Part shown: positions 33,507 to 43,139 of the stretch, piece by piece
Position numbering within the stretch: position 1 is the stretch's first letter
Layout of the letters: every line of letters begins with the position of its first letter
The notes under the pieces: generated by a model
What the model saw: the letters and a program-made list of their open reading frames with translations, nothing else
The model's database searches: none
What the model was told of the DNA's origin: nothing
Assembly: GCF_030812885.1 (NCBI RefSeq)
Contig: NZ_JAUSTO010000005.1
Span: forward strand, 112,162 to 176,161
DNA length: 64,000 nt
Reading direction: 5' to 3'
Source of the DNA: Moryella indoligenes
GTDB taxonomy: Bacteria; Bacillota; Clostridia; Lachnospirales; Lachnospiraceae
Program-made: the position numbers and the translations under genes

Positions 33507-36500
33507 CTATTTCAATGCCCTTGTTACAGTTTTCACATTCTCTGTCCCCAGTCGGGCTCCCAGCTGTTGAAGCAGTGCTTTGTCCGCACTGACCCTCCAG
33601 TTTGCTCCGAGGGTACGCATCTGCTTCTCTGCGCGAAGATAAATCTTCACCTCCGCATCCCCCTCACTGTTTCCGAGATCCATCATCAGCCGGGTGATAT
33701 CCTCATCGTAGGCGCTGCGGTTCTCATACTGGATCCATAGTGTGGTCTCCTGCCGCTCAAAGGGATACATTCTCTCACAGATCAGCTTTCCGGCGATATC
33801 CTCGTCCCCGATCGTGACACGTCCCTGCAGAAATACTTTCCCCTCCGGAATCAGAAGTGACTTGTATTTCTCGTAATCCCGCGGGAAGAGCAGTACCTCC
33901 ACAGAACCCACCATATCCTCAACCGTCACAAATGCCATGGTCTGATTGTTTTTTGTGGTCTTCAGGCTCTTGTCTGCGATCAGTCCGCCGATCGTGACAC
34001 GCGCACCGTCCCGCACTCTGGCACAGCCATTCTCCTGATCCACAGTAAAATCTGTGGTCTTTGCCGTCACGGTACTCTCCCAGAGCTCCAGACAAGACTC
34101 CAGCGGATGTCCGCTCAGATAAATACCGAGTGTCTCCTTTTCAAAGCGCAGCAGCTCCTCCTTATCAAATTCTTCTGTCTCTGGAAAGGAAATTCGAAAA
34201 CTGTCCTTGTCCTCCTCACTCGCAAAATCGAAGAGTGTCAGCTGCCCCGTCACGCTGTCCTTTTTTTTGCTCTTCCGCTCCAGAAGCTCCGGCACGATGA
34301 GAAGCTTCTGTTTTCTGTTCCCGGGCATACTGTCCAGTGCACCGGACTTCACAAAGCTCTCCAGTGTTCTTCGGTTTACTTCCTTATTGCTCAGCCGGTC
34401 CACAAAATCCTCCAGTGAGCGGAAAATTCCGCCGGACTCCCGCTCTCTGATGATCTCATCCGACACAGCAGCTCCGACGCTCCGGATGGCCGACAGACCA
34501 AAACGTATTCCTTCTCCGGAGACGGAAAACCCGCTTTCTCCCTCATTGACATCCGGCGGAAGAATTGCTATGCCCATCTGGCGGCAACTCAGTATGTACT
34601 CCGCGACCTTTCCGGAATTGTCCAGCACGCTCGTCATAAGCGCCGCCATAAACTCTTTCGGATAATAGTACTTAAGCCAGGCAGTCTGGAAGGAGACATA
34701 GGCATAGCAGGCCGCATGTGACTTATTGAAGGCGTACTTCGCAAAGTCAATCATTTCATCAAAGATATGATTCGCAGTTTCCTCCGGAATCCCATTTGCG
34801 ACACAGCCCTTCACCTGCTCCTCCGGATTGCCGTAGACAAAATTCTGTCTCTCCTTCTGCATGACTGCTTCTTTTTTCTTCGACATGGCGCGACGCACCA
34901 GATCGCTCCGCCCCCAGGTATAGCCCGCCAAATCCCGGACAATCTGCATCACCTGCTCCTGATAGACAATGCAGCCATAGGTCGGTTTCAGTATCGGCTC
35001 GAGCTGCGGGCACTCATAGCGTATCGCCGACTGGTCATTCTTCCCCTTCAGATAGCGGGGAATAAAATCCATGGGGCCCGGGCGATACAGCGAGATACCT
35101 GCGATAATATCCTCCAGCGTCGCAGGCTTCAGTTCCTTCATGAAGCTCTTCATGCCGGAACTTTCCAGCTGGAACACGCCCTCCGTGCTTCCCGTTCCTA
35201 TCATCTCCATGACTCTGGGGTCATTGAAATCAATCTTCAGCATATCTATGGGATGCCCGTCCTTCTTCTCTGCGGCCTTTGCAGCGTTCTGAATGACAGT
35301 GAGTGTTCTGAGCCCCAGAAAGTCCATCTTGAGCAGACCCAGCTCCTCAAGTGTCGTCATCGTGAACTGTGTCGTCAGGGAGCCGTCCGCGGCTCTGGAG
35401 AGCGGTACATACTCGTTTGCGCTCTCCTTTGAGATTACAACGCCGGCCGCGTGCATCGAGGCATGACGCGGCAGCCCCTCCAGTCTGCGCGAGAGATCTA
35501 TGAGCCGTTTCACCTCCGGATCTGTGTCATAAGCAGCTCTGAGCTCTCTGGAAACCTTCAGCGCCTTATCAAGCGTCATGCCAAGCTCCATGGGAATCAT
35601 CTTTGCAATCGCGTCACAGCGCGCATAGGGCAGATCCAGAACGCGTCCCACATCGCGCACGACTCCCTTCGCTGCCAAAGTACCAAAAGTGATGATCTGT
35701 ACCACGCGATCCGCGCCGTACTTTCGTCCGACGTAGTCTATGACCTCCTGTCTCCGCTCATATGCAAAATCCACGTCAATATCCGGCATGGAGACGCGCT
35801 CCGGATTCAGAAAGCGCTCAAAGATCAGCTGATAGCGGATGGGCTCGATATCCGTAATTCCGAGACAGTAGGAAACCACGGAACCCGCCGCGGAGCCTCT
35901 GCCCGGTCCCACGGCGATGCCATGGGATTTCGCATAATTGATATAATCCCAGACGATCAGGAAGTAATCCACATATCCCATGCGGTGAATAACCTGAAGC
36001 TCCTCCTGCATTCGCTCACGGACGGAGGGCTCCGCCTCCGGGTAGCGCTCTTTAAATCCTTTCTCGCAGAGAGCCTTCAGGTAGTCCCAGGCGTCCTGAT
36101 ATCCCTCCGGAACCTCATAGGCCGGAAGCTTCAACTCATGAAAACGTATATTTACCTCGCAGCGCTCTGCGATTTTCTGCGTATTATCCAGTGCCTCCGG
36201 CGCATAGGGAAAGAGCGCGCGCATCTCCTCCTCAGATTTCAGATAATACTGCCCGCCCTCGTAGCGCATGCGGTCAGTGTCTGTCACCTTTTTCCCGGTC
36301 TGAAGGCAGAGCAGCAGATCATGCGGCTCCGCATCCTCTGCATAGGTATAGTGGGAATCATTGCTTGCAATGAGCTCTATGCCGGTATCTCCTGAGAGCT
36401 GCAGAAGCTGCTGATTTACAAGCTTCTGCTGCATAATACCGTGATCCTGAAGCTCCAGAAAGAAATTCCCCCTGCCAAAGATCTCCTGATAGCGCAGCGC

Positions 36501-36974
36501 TGCCTGCTTCGCCTCTTCATACTGATTCCGCGCGAGATTCCGCGCAACCTCTCCCGCGAGGCAGGCACTGCAGGCAATGATGCCCTCGTGGTACTCCTCC
36601 AGCGTCGCATAGTCCACCCGCGGCTTGTAATAAAAGCCATCCACAAAGCCCCGGGACACAATCTTTGTGAGATTCGCATAGCCGGTATCATTTTCCGCAA
36701 GCAGAATCAGATGATAGTAGCGATCCTCTCCCCTGACAGTTTCCCTGTCAAAGCGGGAGCCCGGCGTCACATAGACCTCGCAGCCCAGAATCGGGCGGAT
36801 TCCCGCTTCCTTTGCCGCCTTATAGAAATCTATTACGCCGTACATTGCCCCGTGATCCGTAATTGCGAGCGAATCCATTCCGAGCTCCTTTGCCCGGGCG
36901 ACAATCTCCCTGATCTTGCTGGAGCCATCCAGCAGAGAATATTCTGTATGTACATGAAGGTGTGTAAATGCCAC
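33507..36974 (-). CDS. dnaE: DNA polymerase III alpha subunit (DnaE)
   Basis: A 1155-residue replicative polymerase. The PHP domain opens with THLHVHTEYSLLDGSSKI and retains further His/Asp motifs. The polymerase core shows GPGRGSAAGSVVSYCLGI and the catalytic PDIDVDFAYERR, followed by a helix-hairpin-helix region and a C-terminal OB domain (VTIGGLIADKSLKTTKNNQTM). The start is GTG at residue V of VAFTHLHVH: AAGGAGG lies six bases upstream and the PHP motif must begin there. Longer in-frame starts are rejected. It is of the DnaE1 type without the exonuclease of PolC. Confidence 0.95.
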   Translation of the reverse strand: MAFTHLHVHTEYSLLDGSSKIREIVARAKELGMDSLAITDHGAMYGVIDFYKAAKEAGIRPILGCEVYVTPGSRFDRETVRGEDRYYHLILLAENDTGYANLTKIVSRGFVDGFYYKPRVDYATLEEYHEGIIACSACLAGEVARNLARNQYEEAKQAALRYQEIFGRGNFFLELQDHGIMQQKLVNQQLLQLSGDTGIELIASNDSHYTYAEDAEPHDLLLCLQTGKKVTDTDRMRYEGGQYYLKSEEEMRALFPYAPEALDNTQKIAERCEVNIRFHELKLPAYEVPEGYQDAWDYLKALCEKGFKERYPEAEPSVRERMQEELQVIHRMGYVDYFLIVWDYINYAKSHGIAVGPGRGSAAGSVVSYCLGITDIEPIRYQLIFERFLNPERVSMPDIDVDFAYERRQEVIDYVGRKYGADRVVQIITFGTLAAKGVVRDVGRVLDLPYARCDAIAKMIPMELGMTLDKALKVSRELRAAYDTDPEVKRLIDLSRRLEGLPRHASMHAAGVVISKESANEYVPLSRAADGSLTTQFTMTTLEELGLLKMDFLGLRTLTVIQNAAKAAEKKDGHPIDMLKIDFNDPRVMEMIGTGSTEGVFQLESSGMKSFMKELKPATLEDIIAGISLYRPGPMDFIPRYLKGKNDQSAIRYECPQLEPILKPTYGCIVYQEQVMQIVRDLAGYTWGRSDLVRRAMSKKKEAVMQKERQNFVYGNPEEQVKGCVANGIPEETANHIFDEMIDFAKYAFNKSHAACYAYVSFQTAWLKYYYPKEFMAALMTSVLDNSGKVAEYILSCRQMGIAILPPDVNEGESGFSVSGEGIRFGLSAIRSVGAAVSDEIIRERESGGIFRSLEDFVDRLSNKEVNRRTLESFVKSGALDSMPGNRKQKLLIVPELLERKSKKKDSVTGQLTLFDFASEEDKDSFRISFPETEEFDKEELLRFEKETLGIYLSGHPLESCLELWESTVTAKTTDFTVDQENGCARVRDGARVTIGGLIADKSLKTTKNNQTMAFVTVEDMVGSVEVLLFPRDYEKYKSLLIPEGKVFLQGRVTIGDEDIAGKLICERMYPFERQETTLWIQYENRSAYDEDITRLMMDLGNSEGDAEVKIYLRAEKQMRTLGANWRVSADKALLQQLGARLGTENVKTVTRALK

Positions 36975-37162
36975 TGCTTCCTCCTTCGCTTTTGAAATAT
37001 CTGATAAGACCTTCTCTCTGTGAGCGGGCCCGAAGGGCCATTGCCCTTCCACGAGCTGCGCATCCCTGCGGAGCAGTTCGTGACAGCCCCCGTCTGTCAC
37101 GAAAGAACCGGGCAGGCCTTCGCCCACCCGGTTCCCATTATAGCATCAGTTCGTGCTCTGCG

Positions 37163-37414
37163 TCACTGGCAGAGATATTTTTCAATACCCTCGATCGCCT
37201 GTTCCTCGTCACGGCCATCTGCAGTAACTACAATTTTGAGTCCGCTGCTCAGCCCCAGAGTCATCATTCCCATAATGCTCTTTGCATTGACCCGCTTGGA
37301 ATCATCGTCAACATAGATGCTGCTCTCATACTGACTGGCAACCTGCACCAGCATCGCAATCGGCATCGCATCTGTTTTGTCATTGACTTTTACTACCATA
37401 GATTTCTTGATCAT
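37163..37414 (-). CDS. HPr-like protein lacking the phosphohistidine (Crh-like)
   Basis: An 83-residue HPr-fold protein. The Ser46 region is intact: NAKSIMGMMTLGL matches the HprK-phosphorylated site of HPr and Crh. At the position of the PTS phosphohistidine the sequence reads KTDAMPIAMLVQVAS, so His15 is Asp and Arg17 is Met. It cannot carry phosphate from enzyme I by the known chemistry, but could be a target of the HPr kinase encoded 2 kb upstream, like B. subtilis Crh, also encoded by the whiA locus. It overlaps the end of whiA by 35 bases. Confidence 0.88.
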   Translation of the reverse strand: MIKKSMVVKVNDKTDAMPIAMLVQVASQYESSIYVDDDSKRVNAKSIMGMMTLGLSSGLKIVVTADGRDEEQAIEGIEKYLCQ

Positions 37415-38405
37415 GCTTTCCTCCCTGAGACAATGCGTCTGTATCCTCTGCTTCGACGCCCGCATCTGCTTTTCCCCGGAGCTGCTCCGCATACTCCGAT
37501 AGTTTCCTGAGTCTGTGATTCACGCCGCTCTTTCCGACGGCGGGATTCAAATACTGTCCGAGCTCCTTCAGCGGAACCTCCGGATAGCGCAGCCGAACCT
37601 CCGCCACCTCAGCAAGATTCTTCGGCAGAAGCTCAAGCCCCTCTGTATCCCGAATATACTCAATATCACTGAGCTGCTTAACTGCGGCGCTGACGGTTTT
37701 TGAGATATTTGCGGTCTCACAGTTCACCCTGCGGTTCACACTGTTTCGCATTTCCTTCATGATCCGGATATTCTCAAGCTCCATGAGCGCAGCCGGGGCC
37801 TCCATGATTCCAAGAAGCTCCACAATCTGGTCGCTGCCCTTAAAGTACACAATCCAGGAATGCTTTCTTGGCACAATTCCGGCCGCTGTATCAAAGGAAA
37901 TAAACAGCTCTCTTAAAAACTCTGCCTGTCTCTGTCCCTGACACACGAACTCCAGATGATAAAACTTCTCCGGATCTGAGATAGAACCGGCTGCAAGAAA
38001 GGCTCCCCGCAGAAATGCTCTGCGCAGCCCGGACTCCTGCATCCACGCCCGCTCTGTCAGAACAAAGCCCTGACCCTCCGGCCCGTCTGCAAGCAAACAG
38101 TAACGCAACACACCGGCAATCTCTGTCTCCCCGCACAGCGTCACACTGTAGGAATGCCCTCCACCGCCGGCTGCTCTCTTGCTTACCGCCAAATCATCCT
38201 TGATTCTATATGTTTTTTTTAATAATGTAAAGTATTTTCTAGCTGTTCCCGCGTGCTCTCCCGAGAGAGTGAGGCAGGGCAATCCATTGGAAACACCTCG
38301 CCGTCCCGCCAGAAATATCAGCGCAGAAAGCTCGGCGATACGTTGTTTGTGCGACTCCGGCATAACCCGGGACAGTTCATCCTTCACCTGGGAAGAAAAA
38401 GACAT
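37380..38405 (-). CDS. whiA: DNA-binding protein WhiA
   Basis: A 341-residue protein with the N-terminal LAGLIDADG-like fold (KDELSRVMPESHKQRIAELS; LRRAFLRGAFLAAGSISDPEKFYHLEF) and the C-terminal HTH (LKELGQYLNPAVGKSGVNHRLRKL) of WhiA. WhiA binds DNA and affects division and chromosome segregation in Firmicutes. The C-terminal 25 residues extend past the HTH and overlap the HPr-like gene in another frame. Unlike many Firmicutes, neither rapZ nor yvcK precedes it; murB does. Confidence 0.93.
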   Translation of the reverse strand: MSFSSQVKDELSRVMPESHKQRIAELSALIFLAGRRGVSNGLPCLTLSGEHAGTARKYFTLLKKTYRIKDDLAVSKRAAGGGGHSYSVTLCGETEIAGVLRYCLLADGPEGQGFVLTERAWMQESGLRRAFLRGAFLAAGSISDPEKFYHLEFVCQGQRQAEFLRELFISFDTAAGIVPRKHSWIVYFKGSDQIVELLGIMEAPAALMELENIRIMKEMRNSVNRRVNCETANISKTVSAAVKQLSDIEYIRDTEGLELLPKNLAEVAEVRLRYPEVPLKELGQYLNPAVGKSGVNHRLRKLSEYAEQLRGKADAGVEAEDTDALSQGGKHDQEIYGSKSQ

Positions 38406-38459
38406 TCTCTCTTCCTCCTGTCTTTTTGCACAGCAAATCTGTGTTTTTGCATTGAAATT

Positions 38460-39332
38460 TCAGAGAAATTCCCCCAGCATTCTGACCTCCGGATGCAGCT
38501 CCACACCGGAGTGCTCCAGCACCCGGCGCTTTACTTCGCAGATCAGAGCCAGCACATCCGCAGCTGTTGCATCGCCTGTATTAATCAAAAAACCTGCGTG
38601 CTTCTCAGAAATCTGCGCTCCGCCGATGCGCAGCCCTCTGCACCCAGCCTCATCGATCAGCTGTCCCGCAAAGTATCCCTCCGGCCGCTTAAAAGTAGAG
38701 CCCGCGCTCGGATATTCCAGTGGCTGCTTCTCCTTGCGTCGACTGTTGAATTCCTGCATTCTGGCCGCAATATCCTCCGGCTTTCCCGACTTCAGACGAT
38801 AACCCGCCTCCAGCACAATGCGTCCCAGCGCCGGTATATTGCTCGTCCGGTAGCCGAGCTCCAGCTCCTGTGCCGGAACCCGGCACAGCGAGCCATCCAT
38901 CTCAAGCAATGTCACTTCCTCCAGAACATCCCGCATCTCTCCGCCGTATGCCCCCGCATTCATCACTGTCGTTCCGCCGACAGAGCCAGGAATGCCCGAG
39001 GCAAATTCCAGCCCGCTCAGTCCGTGCTCCAGCGCGGCATTTGCGACTGCGCCGAGCAGGGCTCCCGCCTGAGCACGGATGCACTCCCCTGACACGGTAA
39101 TCTCTGAAAAGGCTCTGCCGAGACAGATGATGGTCCCGCGGAATCCTCCGTCTCCCACCAGGAGATTGGAGCCGTGACCGATCACCGCATACGCCGTGCC
39201 GCTGCCCTCGCAGATAGAAATCAGCTCACGCAGCTCGTCAATATTTTCCGGTTCTGCATAGGTATCCGCGGGCCCGCCGATATGAAAGCTCGTATGCAGA
39301 CGCATCGGCTCATTTTTTCTGATGATACGCAT
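38460..39332 (-). CDS. murB: UDP-N-acetylenolpyruvoylglucosamine reductase
   Basis: A 290-residue FAD enzyme reducing the enolpyruvyl intermediate to UDP-MurNAc in cell-wall synthesis. The FAD_binding_4 domain shows TSFHIGGPADTY, VIGHGSNLLVGDGGFRG and GIPGSVGGTTVMNAGAYGGE. The MurB C-terminal domain has RRKEKQPLEYPSAGSTFKRP (proton-donor Ser), AGCRGLRIGGAQISEKHAGF and LHPEVRMLG with the catalytic Glu. It is type II by length. It lies between hprK and whiA in one direction. Confidence 0.95.
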   Translation of the reverse strand: MRIIRKNEPMRLHTSFHIGGPADTYAEPENIDELRELISICEGSGTAYAVIGHGSNLLVGDGGFRGTIICLGRAFSEITVSGECIRAQAGALLGAVANAALEHGLSGLEFASGIPGSVGGTTVMNAGAYGGEMRDVLEEVTLLEMDGSLCRVPAQELELGYRTSNIPALGRIVLEAGYRLKSGKPEDIAARMQEFNSRRKEKQPLEYPSAGSTFKRPEGYFAGQLIDEAGCRGLRIGGAQISEKHAGFLINTGDATAADVLALICEVKRRVLEHSGVELHPEVRMLGEFL

Positions 39333-39371
39333 ATTCTACCTCATCGTTCTCTTATTTTCTGATGCTGCGCG

Positions 39372-40505
39372 TCAGCTCATCTGATCCATATCTGCGCTGT
39401 CGGTCTCAATTCGACTCAGATTCCGCTCAAACTCTCCGTAATGCTCTGGCAGATCTGTCGTATCAATAGTCTCGAGATGTCCGAGTATCTTCTCCTTCAC
39501 CTGATGATTCAACTCCTCGCCGATGCGTCTTCGCTCTGCGATCAGCTCCTCCTTATGACGCTCACGCTCGTGCCGCTCCGCGCTCTTTATCATATTGTCA
39601 GTCACACGCCGGTAGAGCTCCTTCGCCGCGTTATAGCCCATCTTCTTCTGACGCCGATTCACTGCCGCAGTCTCACAGATGATGGCAAGATTTCTCCCCG
39701 GACGTATGGGAAGCGTGTTGCATACCACCTGTACACCCAGAAACTCCGTGTACTGATCGTCCATGCCGAGGCGGTCATAATCCCGGTTCTTATCCCACTC
39801 CTCCAGCTTGATCACGAGATCGACGGTCTGAACATCCTTCACGCACTCAGCGCCAAAGAGGGCCTTTACATCGATGATGCCTATCCCGCGCAGCTCGATA
39901 AAGTGCTTTGTAATACTCGGCGCGCGCCCGATCAGCGAGACCTCGGAGATGCGCCGCAGCTCGACGACATCGTCCGCGACCAGTCTGTGCCCGCGCTTTA
40001 TGAGCTCCAGAGCCGCCTCACTCTTGCCCACACCGGAATCTCCGAGAATCAGCACGCCTTCTCCGTAGACATCCACCAGAACCCCGTGAATTGAGATGGT
40101 CGGCGCGAGTCTCGTCTTCAGCCAGCGTATCAGCTCTGAGGTGAGATCTGCCGTGGTCTGCGGCGTAACCATGCAGGGTATCCCGTACTCCCTGCATTTT
40201 TTCAGCAAAATCGGATCCGGCTGAAGATTCCGCGCAAAGATAAAGCCGGGAACCCGGAAGCGGCAGATCTGATCGAATATCTTCTCCTTCGCCTCCGTGT
40301 CCATGAGACCGATATATTCCGCCTCCACATTCCCGATCACCTGAAGTCGCTCGTTGTCAAAGTGCGCAAAAAAACCCGTGAGCGGAAGTGCCGGACGATT
40401 CACGTCCGGGGTGGATATGATGATGCTGTCCGTATCGATCTCCGGTGTCAAATTCATAAAATGATTGTTCTTAATCAGCTTCGTGACTGTGATTCCCTGT
40501 AGCAT
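39372..40505 (-). CDS. hprK: HPr kinase/phosphorylase
   Basis: A 377-residue bifunctional enzyme that phosphorylates or dephosphorylates Ser46 of HPr, the sensor step of catabolite repression in Firmicutes. The N-terminal domain is followed by the P-loop GDSGVGKSEAALELIKRGH, the conserved LVADDVVELR, the signature IELRGIGIIDV and the C-terminal helices (NRRQKKMGYNAA). It is about 60 residues longer than usual at the C-terminus, where the extension is charged and helical. Placement beside an HPr-like protein without His15 suggests that protein as a substrate. Confidence 0.95.
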   Translation of the reverse strand: MLQGITVTKLIKNNHFMNLTPEIDTDSIIISTPDVNRPALPLTGFFAHFDNERLQVIGNVEAEYIGLMDTEAKEKIFDQICRFRVPGFIFARNLQPDPILLKKCREYGIPCMVTPQTTADLTSELIRWLKTRLAPTISIHGVLVDVYGEGVLILGDSGVGKSEAALELIKRGHRLVADDVVELRRISEVSLIGRAPSITKHFIELRGIGIIDVKALFGAECVKDVQTVDLVIKLEEWDKNRDYDRLGMDDQYTEFLGVQVVCNTLPIRPGRNLAIICETAAVNRRQKKMGYNAAKELYRRVTDNMIKSAERHERERHKEELIAERRRIGEELNHQVKEKILGHLETIDTTDLPEHYGEFERNLSRIETDSADMDQMS

Positions 40506-40590
40506 CAGAGCCCCCTTTTGCCTCTGCAGGCGCTATTTCCATGTGTACAGAGCAGCGCACCGCTGCTCCGACCTCTTCTGTGTCCGTTCA

Positions 40591-42462
40591 TCATCCCTTC
40601 TCCGCACGCCCGGCTGCCTGTTCCGCATTCGTCTCCTGTCCGTGAAAAAACGCATAGACCGAGTGCGCCGCACGCGCATTCATACCGGGAACGCCCGCAA
40701 GCGTCTCCTCGCTCGCATCCCGTATGCCCTGCAGTCCGCCCAGCGCACGGATGAGCGCCTTCCGCCGCACTGCACCGATGCCCGGAATCTCATCGAGGAC
40801 GGAGCGCAGCTGCGTCTTTGCGCGTAGGCTTCTGTGATACTCAATCGCAAAGCGATGCGCCTCGTCCTGGATTCTTGTGACAAGCTTAAAGCCCTCGGAG
40901 TGCGTGCTGATCGGCAGCTCCTGTTCCCTGTACCAGAGCGCCCGCGTGCGATGCCGGTCATCCTTCACCATGCCGCAGACCGGAATGGAAAGCTCCAGTG
41001 AGGCGAGTACTTCCAGAGCGATATGCACCTGTCCTCTGCCGCCATCCATCAGGATGAGATCCGGCAGCTTTAAAAAGTGATCATCCTCCTGCGTGAGAGA
41101 GTGTGTCAGCCGCCGCGTCAGCACCTCCCGCATGGACGCATAGTCGTCCGGCCCCGTCACCGTGCGGATACGGAACTTTCGGTAATCGCTCCGCTTCGGT
41201 CTTCCATCCTCATACACCACCATGGAGCCGACACTCTCCGTACCACTGATATTTGAGATATCGTAGGCCTCCATGCGGTGTATCCCTCTGAGCCCTGTGA
41301 GCTCCTCAAGCTCCCGCACAGCACCTACGCTTCGCGCCTCCTCCATTTTGAGGCGCTCTCTGTCCTTCGCAAGCACCATCTCTGCGTTCCGCTCCGCGAG
41401 CTCCATCATGCGCTCCTTCTGTCCCTTCTTCGGCACTACAAGGCGCACACGGCTCCCGCGCTTCCCGGACAGCCAGTCTGTGATGAGCGCGCCGTCCGGG
41501 AGCTCCTCCTGCAGCCATATCTCCCGCGGAATGAGCGGCGTACCCGCGTAAAACTGCTTCACAAAGCTCTCGATCAGCGCGGCGCTCTCATCCTCCATTG
41601 CGATGTGCAGGTAGTGGTGCTCCCGCCCGACCATGCGCCCCTCCCGGACAAAAAAGACCTGCACCACAGCCTCCCGCTCATCTCTTCCAAGTGCAATGAT
41701 ATCTCTGTCCTCCAGTCCCTCCGAGGTGATCTTCTGTTTCTGTGCGATGTGCTCCACGCTGCGCAGGAGGTCTCTCAGCTCTGCCGCGCGCTCAAACTCC
41801 ATGCGCCCGGAGGCCCTGAACATTTCCTCCTGTATGCGCTCCTGCACCGGCTCAAAGCGCCCGTTCAGAAACTCCAGCGCAGCGTCCACATTTTTCCGAT
41901 ACTCCTGCTCCGAAATATAGCCCATGCAGGGCGCCCCGCACTGGTGAATATGATAATTCAGACAGGGACGCTCCTTTCCGATGTCCCGCGGCAGCACACG
42001 GTTGCAGTTTCGTATCTGAAAGACCTTGTACATGAGATCCAGCGTGTCGCGCACCGCCCCGGCACTGGAGAAGGGGCCGAAGTACTTCGCCCTGTCCTTT
42101 TTCATCTGACGGGTCAGAAAGATGCGCGGATAGCTCTCGCGCACAGTGACCTTAATATAGGGATAGGTCTTGTCATCCCGAAGCATGGTGTTATAGCGCG
42201 GCCGGTTCTCCTTGATGAGATTGTTCTCCAGCACCAGCGCCTCCAGCTCGGAGTCTGTGACAATATACTCAAAGCGGGCAATCCTGCTGACCATCTGCAT
42301 GATCTTCGCGCTCTTTCCGCGCGAGGACTGAAAATACTGTCGCACGCGGTTCTTCAGGCTGATTGCCTTGCCGACATAGATGATCTCGTCCCTCTTATCG
42401 TGCATAATGTACACGCCGGGGCTTCTCGGAAGCTTCTTCAGCTCCTCCTCAATATCGAACAT
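40591..42462 (-). CDS. uvrC: Excinuclease ABC subunit C
   Basis: A 623-residue nuclease of nucleotide-excision repair that makes both incisions. Order of parts: GIY-YIG domain (SPGVYIMHDKRDEIIYVGKA), Cys cluster (CLNYHIHQCGAPCMG), UVR motif (MEFERAAELRDLL), the RNase H-like endonuclease domain (DISNISGTESVGSMVVYEDG; LPDLILMDGGRGQV) and two C-terminal helix-hairpin-helix motifs (LDEIPGIGAVRRKALIRALG). Normal length. It starts four bases after the stop of the DUF1653 gene, in the same direction. Confidence 0.96.
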   Translation of the reverse strand: MFDIEEELKKLPRSPGVYIMHDKRDEIIYVGKAISLKNRVRQYFQSSRGKSAKIMQMVSRIARFEYIVTDSELEALVLENNLIKENRPRYNTMLRDDKTYPYIKVTVRESYPRIFLTRQMKKDRAKYFGPFSSAGAVRDTLDLMYKVFQIRNCNRVLPRDIGKERPCLNYHIHQCGAPCMGYISEQEYRKNVDAALEFLNGRFEPVQERIQEEMFRASGRMEFERAAELRDLLRSVEHIAQKQKITSEGLEDRDIIALGRDEREAVVQVFFVREGRMVGREHHYLHIAMEDESAALIESFVKQFYAGTPLIPREIWLQEELPDGALITDWLSGKRGSRVRLVVPKKGQKERMMELAERNAEMVLAKDRERLKMEEARSVGAVRELEELTGLRGIHRMEAYDISNISGTESVGSMVVYEDGRPKRSDYRKFRIRTVTGPDDYASMREVLTRRLTHSLTQEDDHFLKLPDLILMDGGRGQVHIALEVLASLELSIPVCGMVKDDRHRTRALWYREQELPISTHSEGFKLVTRIQDEAHRFAIEYHRSLRAKTQLRSVLDEIPGIGAVRRKALIRALGGLQGIRDASEETLAGVPGMNARAAHSVYAFFHGQETNAEQAAGRAEKG

Positions 42463-42465
42463 GAC

Positions 42466-43020
42466 TCACCTCCGTCCGCGGTGACGGTCGCTCTCATAGC
42501 GGGCCTTCAGAGCAAGGGCGCGGATAATGCTCCTCGCCTGCGACTCAATATCCCCCGTTCTCTCCGAAATACCACAGGCCGTACAGACACTGTCCAGATC
42601 CCGCTGCGTGACGCTGCCAAGCTGCGCCAGCAGGAGCTCTCTCTGCTCCTCCGCCGTCTTCGCATCGAGAAAGGCAAGTAGAAAAGCTGAGGGAGCCTCC
42701 TGCTGCAAAGACGCATCATCCGGAGAAGCGACTGTCTCCCCCGCTCTCTCTGAACCGGGCTCCGCTCCCATACTGCCGCTTCCGGGCCACACCCGTTCAA
42801 AACGCCAGTGCTGCGTTACTTCCGGGTACTTCTCTCTGTCCACCTCACTCATGAAGTTGTCGAGCGGCCGTATCCAGACACGGTAGTCCCCGTAGAGCGC
42901 CTGATATACGACAAAGGCAGCCTCTGTCTCTGCATCGTACGCGACGGAGAGCACCTGATAAAGTCTGTTTTTAAAATGCCGGTAAAACTCTCCCGGCTGA
43001 GGTTCTTTTCTCATTTCCAT
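42466..43020 (-). CDS. DUF1653 domain protein
   Basis: A 184-residue protein. The first 75 residues are a DUF1653 domain (PQPGEFYRHFKNRLYQVLSVA, then VVYQALYGDYRVWIRPLDNFM). The rest is a low-complexity linker and a helical C-terminal half that includes the stretch EEQRELLLAQLGSV. No function is established for DUF1653. The start is uncertain: ATG at 43,018-43,020 falls only about two bases from the predicted transcription start, so the message may be leaderless; an upstream ATG would overlap the promoter. It is the first gene of the uvrC block. Confidence 0.7.
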   Translation of the reverse strand: MEMRKEPQPGEFYRHFKNRLYQVLSVAYDAETEAAFVVYQALYGDYRVWIRPLDNFMSEVDREKYPEVTQHWRFERVWPGSGSMGAEPGSERAGETVASPDDASLQQEAPSAFLLAFLDAKTAEEQRELLLAQLGSVTQRDLDSVCTACGISERTGDIESQARSIIRALALKARYESDRHRGRR

Positions 43021-43028
43021 AATTAGAA

Positions 43029-43061
43029 AGTATACCACATTCAAACCGCCTGTGGTACAAT
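43029..43061. promoter_or_regulatory. Back-to-back extended -10 promoters
   Basis: Read leftward, TGG-TATACT (TATACT is the revcomp of 43029-43034) drives the DUF1653-uvrC block. Read rightward, TGG-TACAAT (TACAAT at 43056-43061) drives DUF1846. Both have the TGn extension and no good -35. The sites are only about 20 bases apart, so polymerases would compete. Confidence 0.55.
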
Positions 43062-43139
43062 GTGAGCGTTTGGCATGGGCCGGACAGAACTGTTTTCTCC
43101 GAGGCGATCCCTTCGGAGCACGGAAATAAGGAGTCCTAT

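Noticed and set aside
41278..42681. A 467-codon rightward frame opposite uvrC and similar long antisense frames opposite dnaE, EF-G-like, lysS and hprK.
   Set aside because: They are frame shadows of GC-rich coding sequence on the other strand, where full protein families are recognised.
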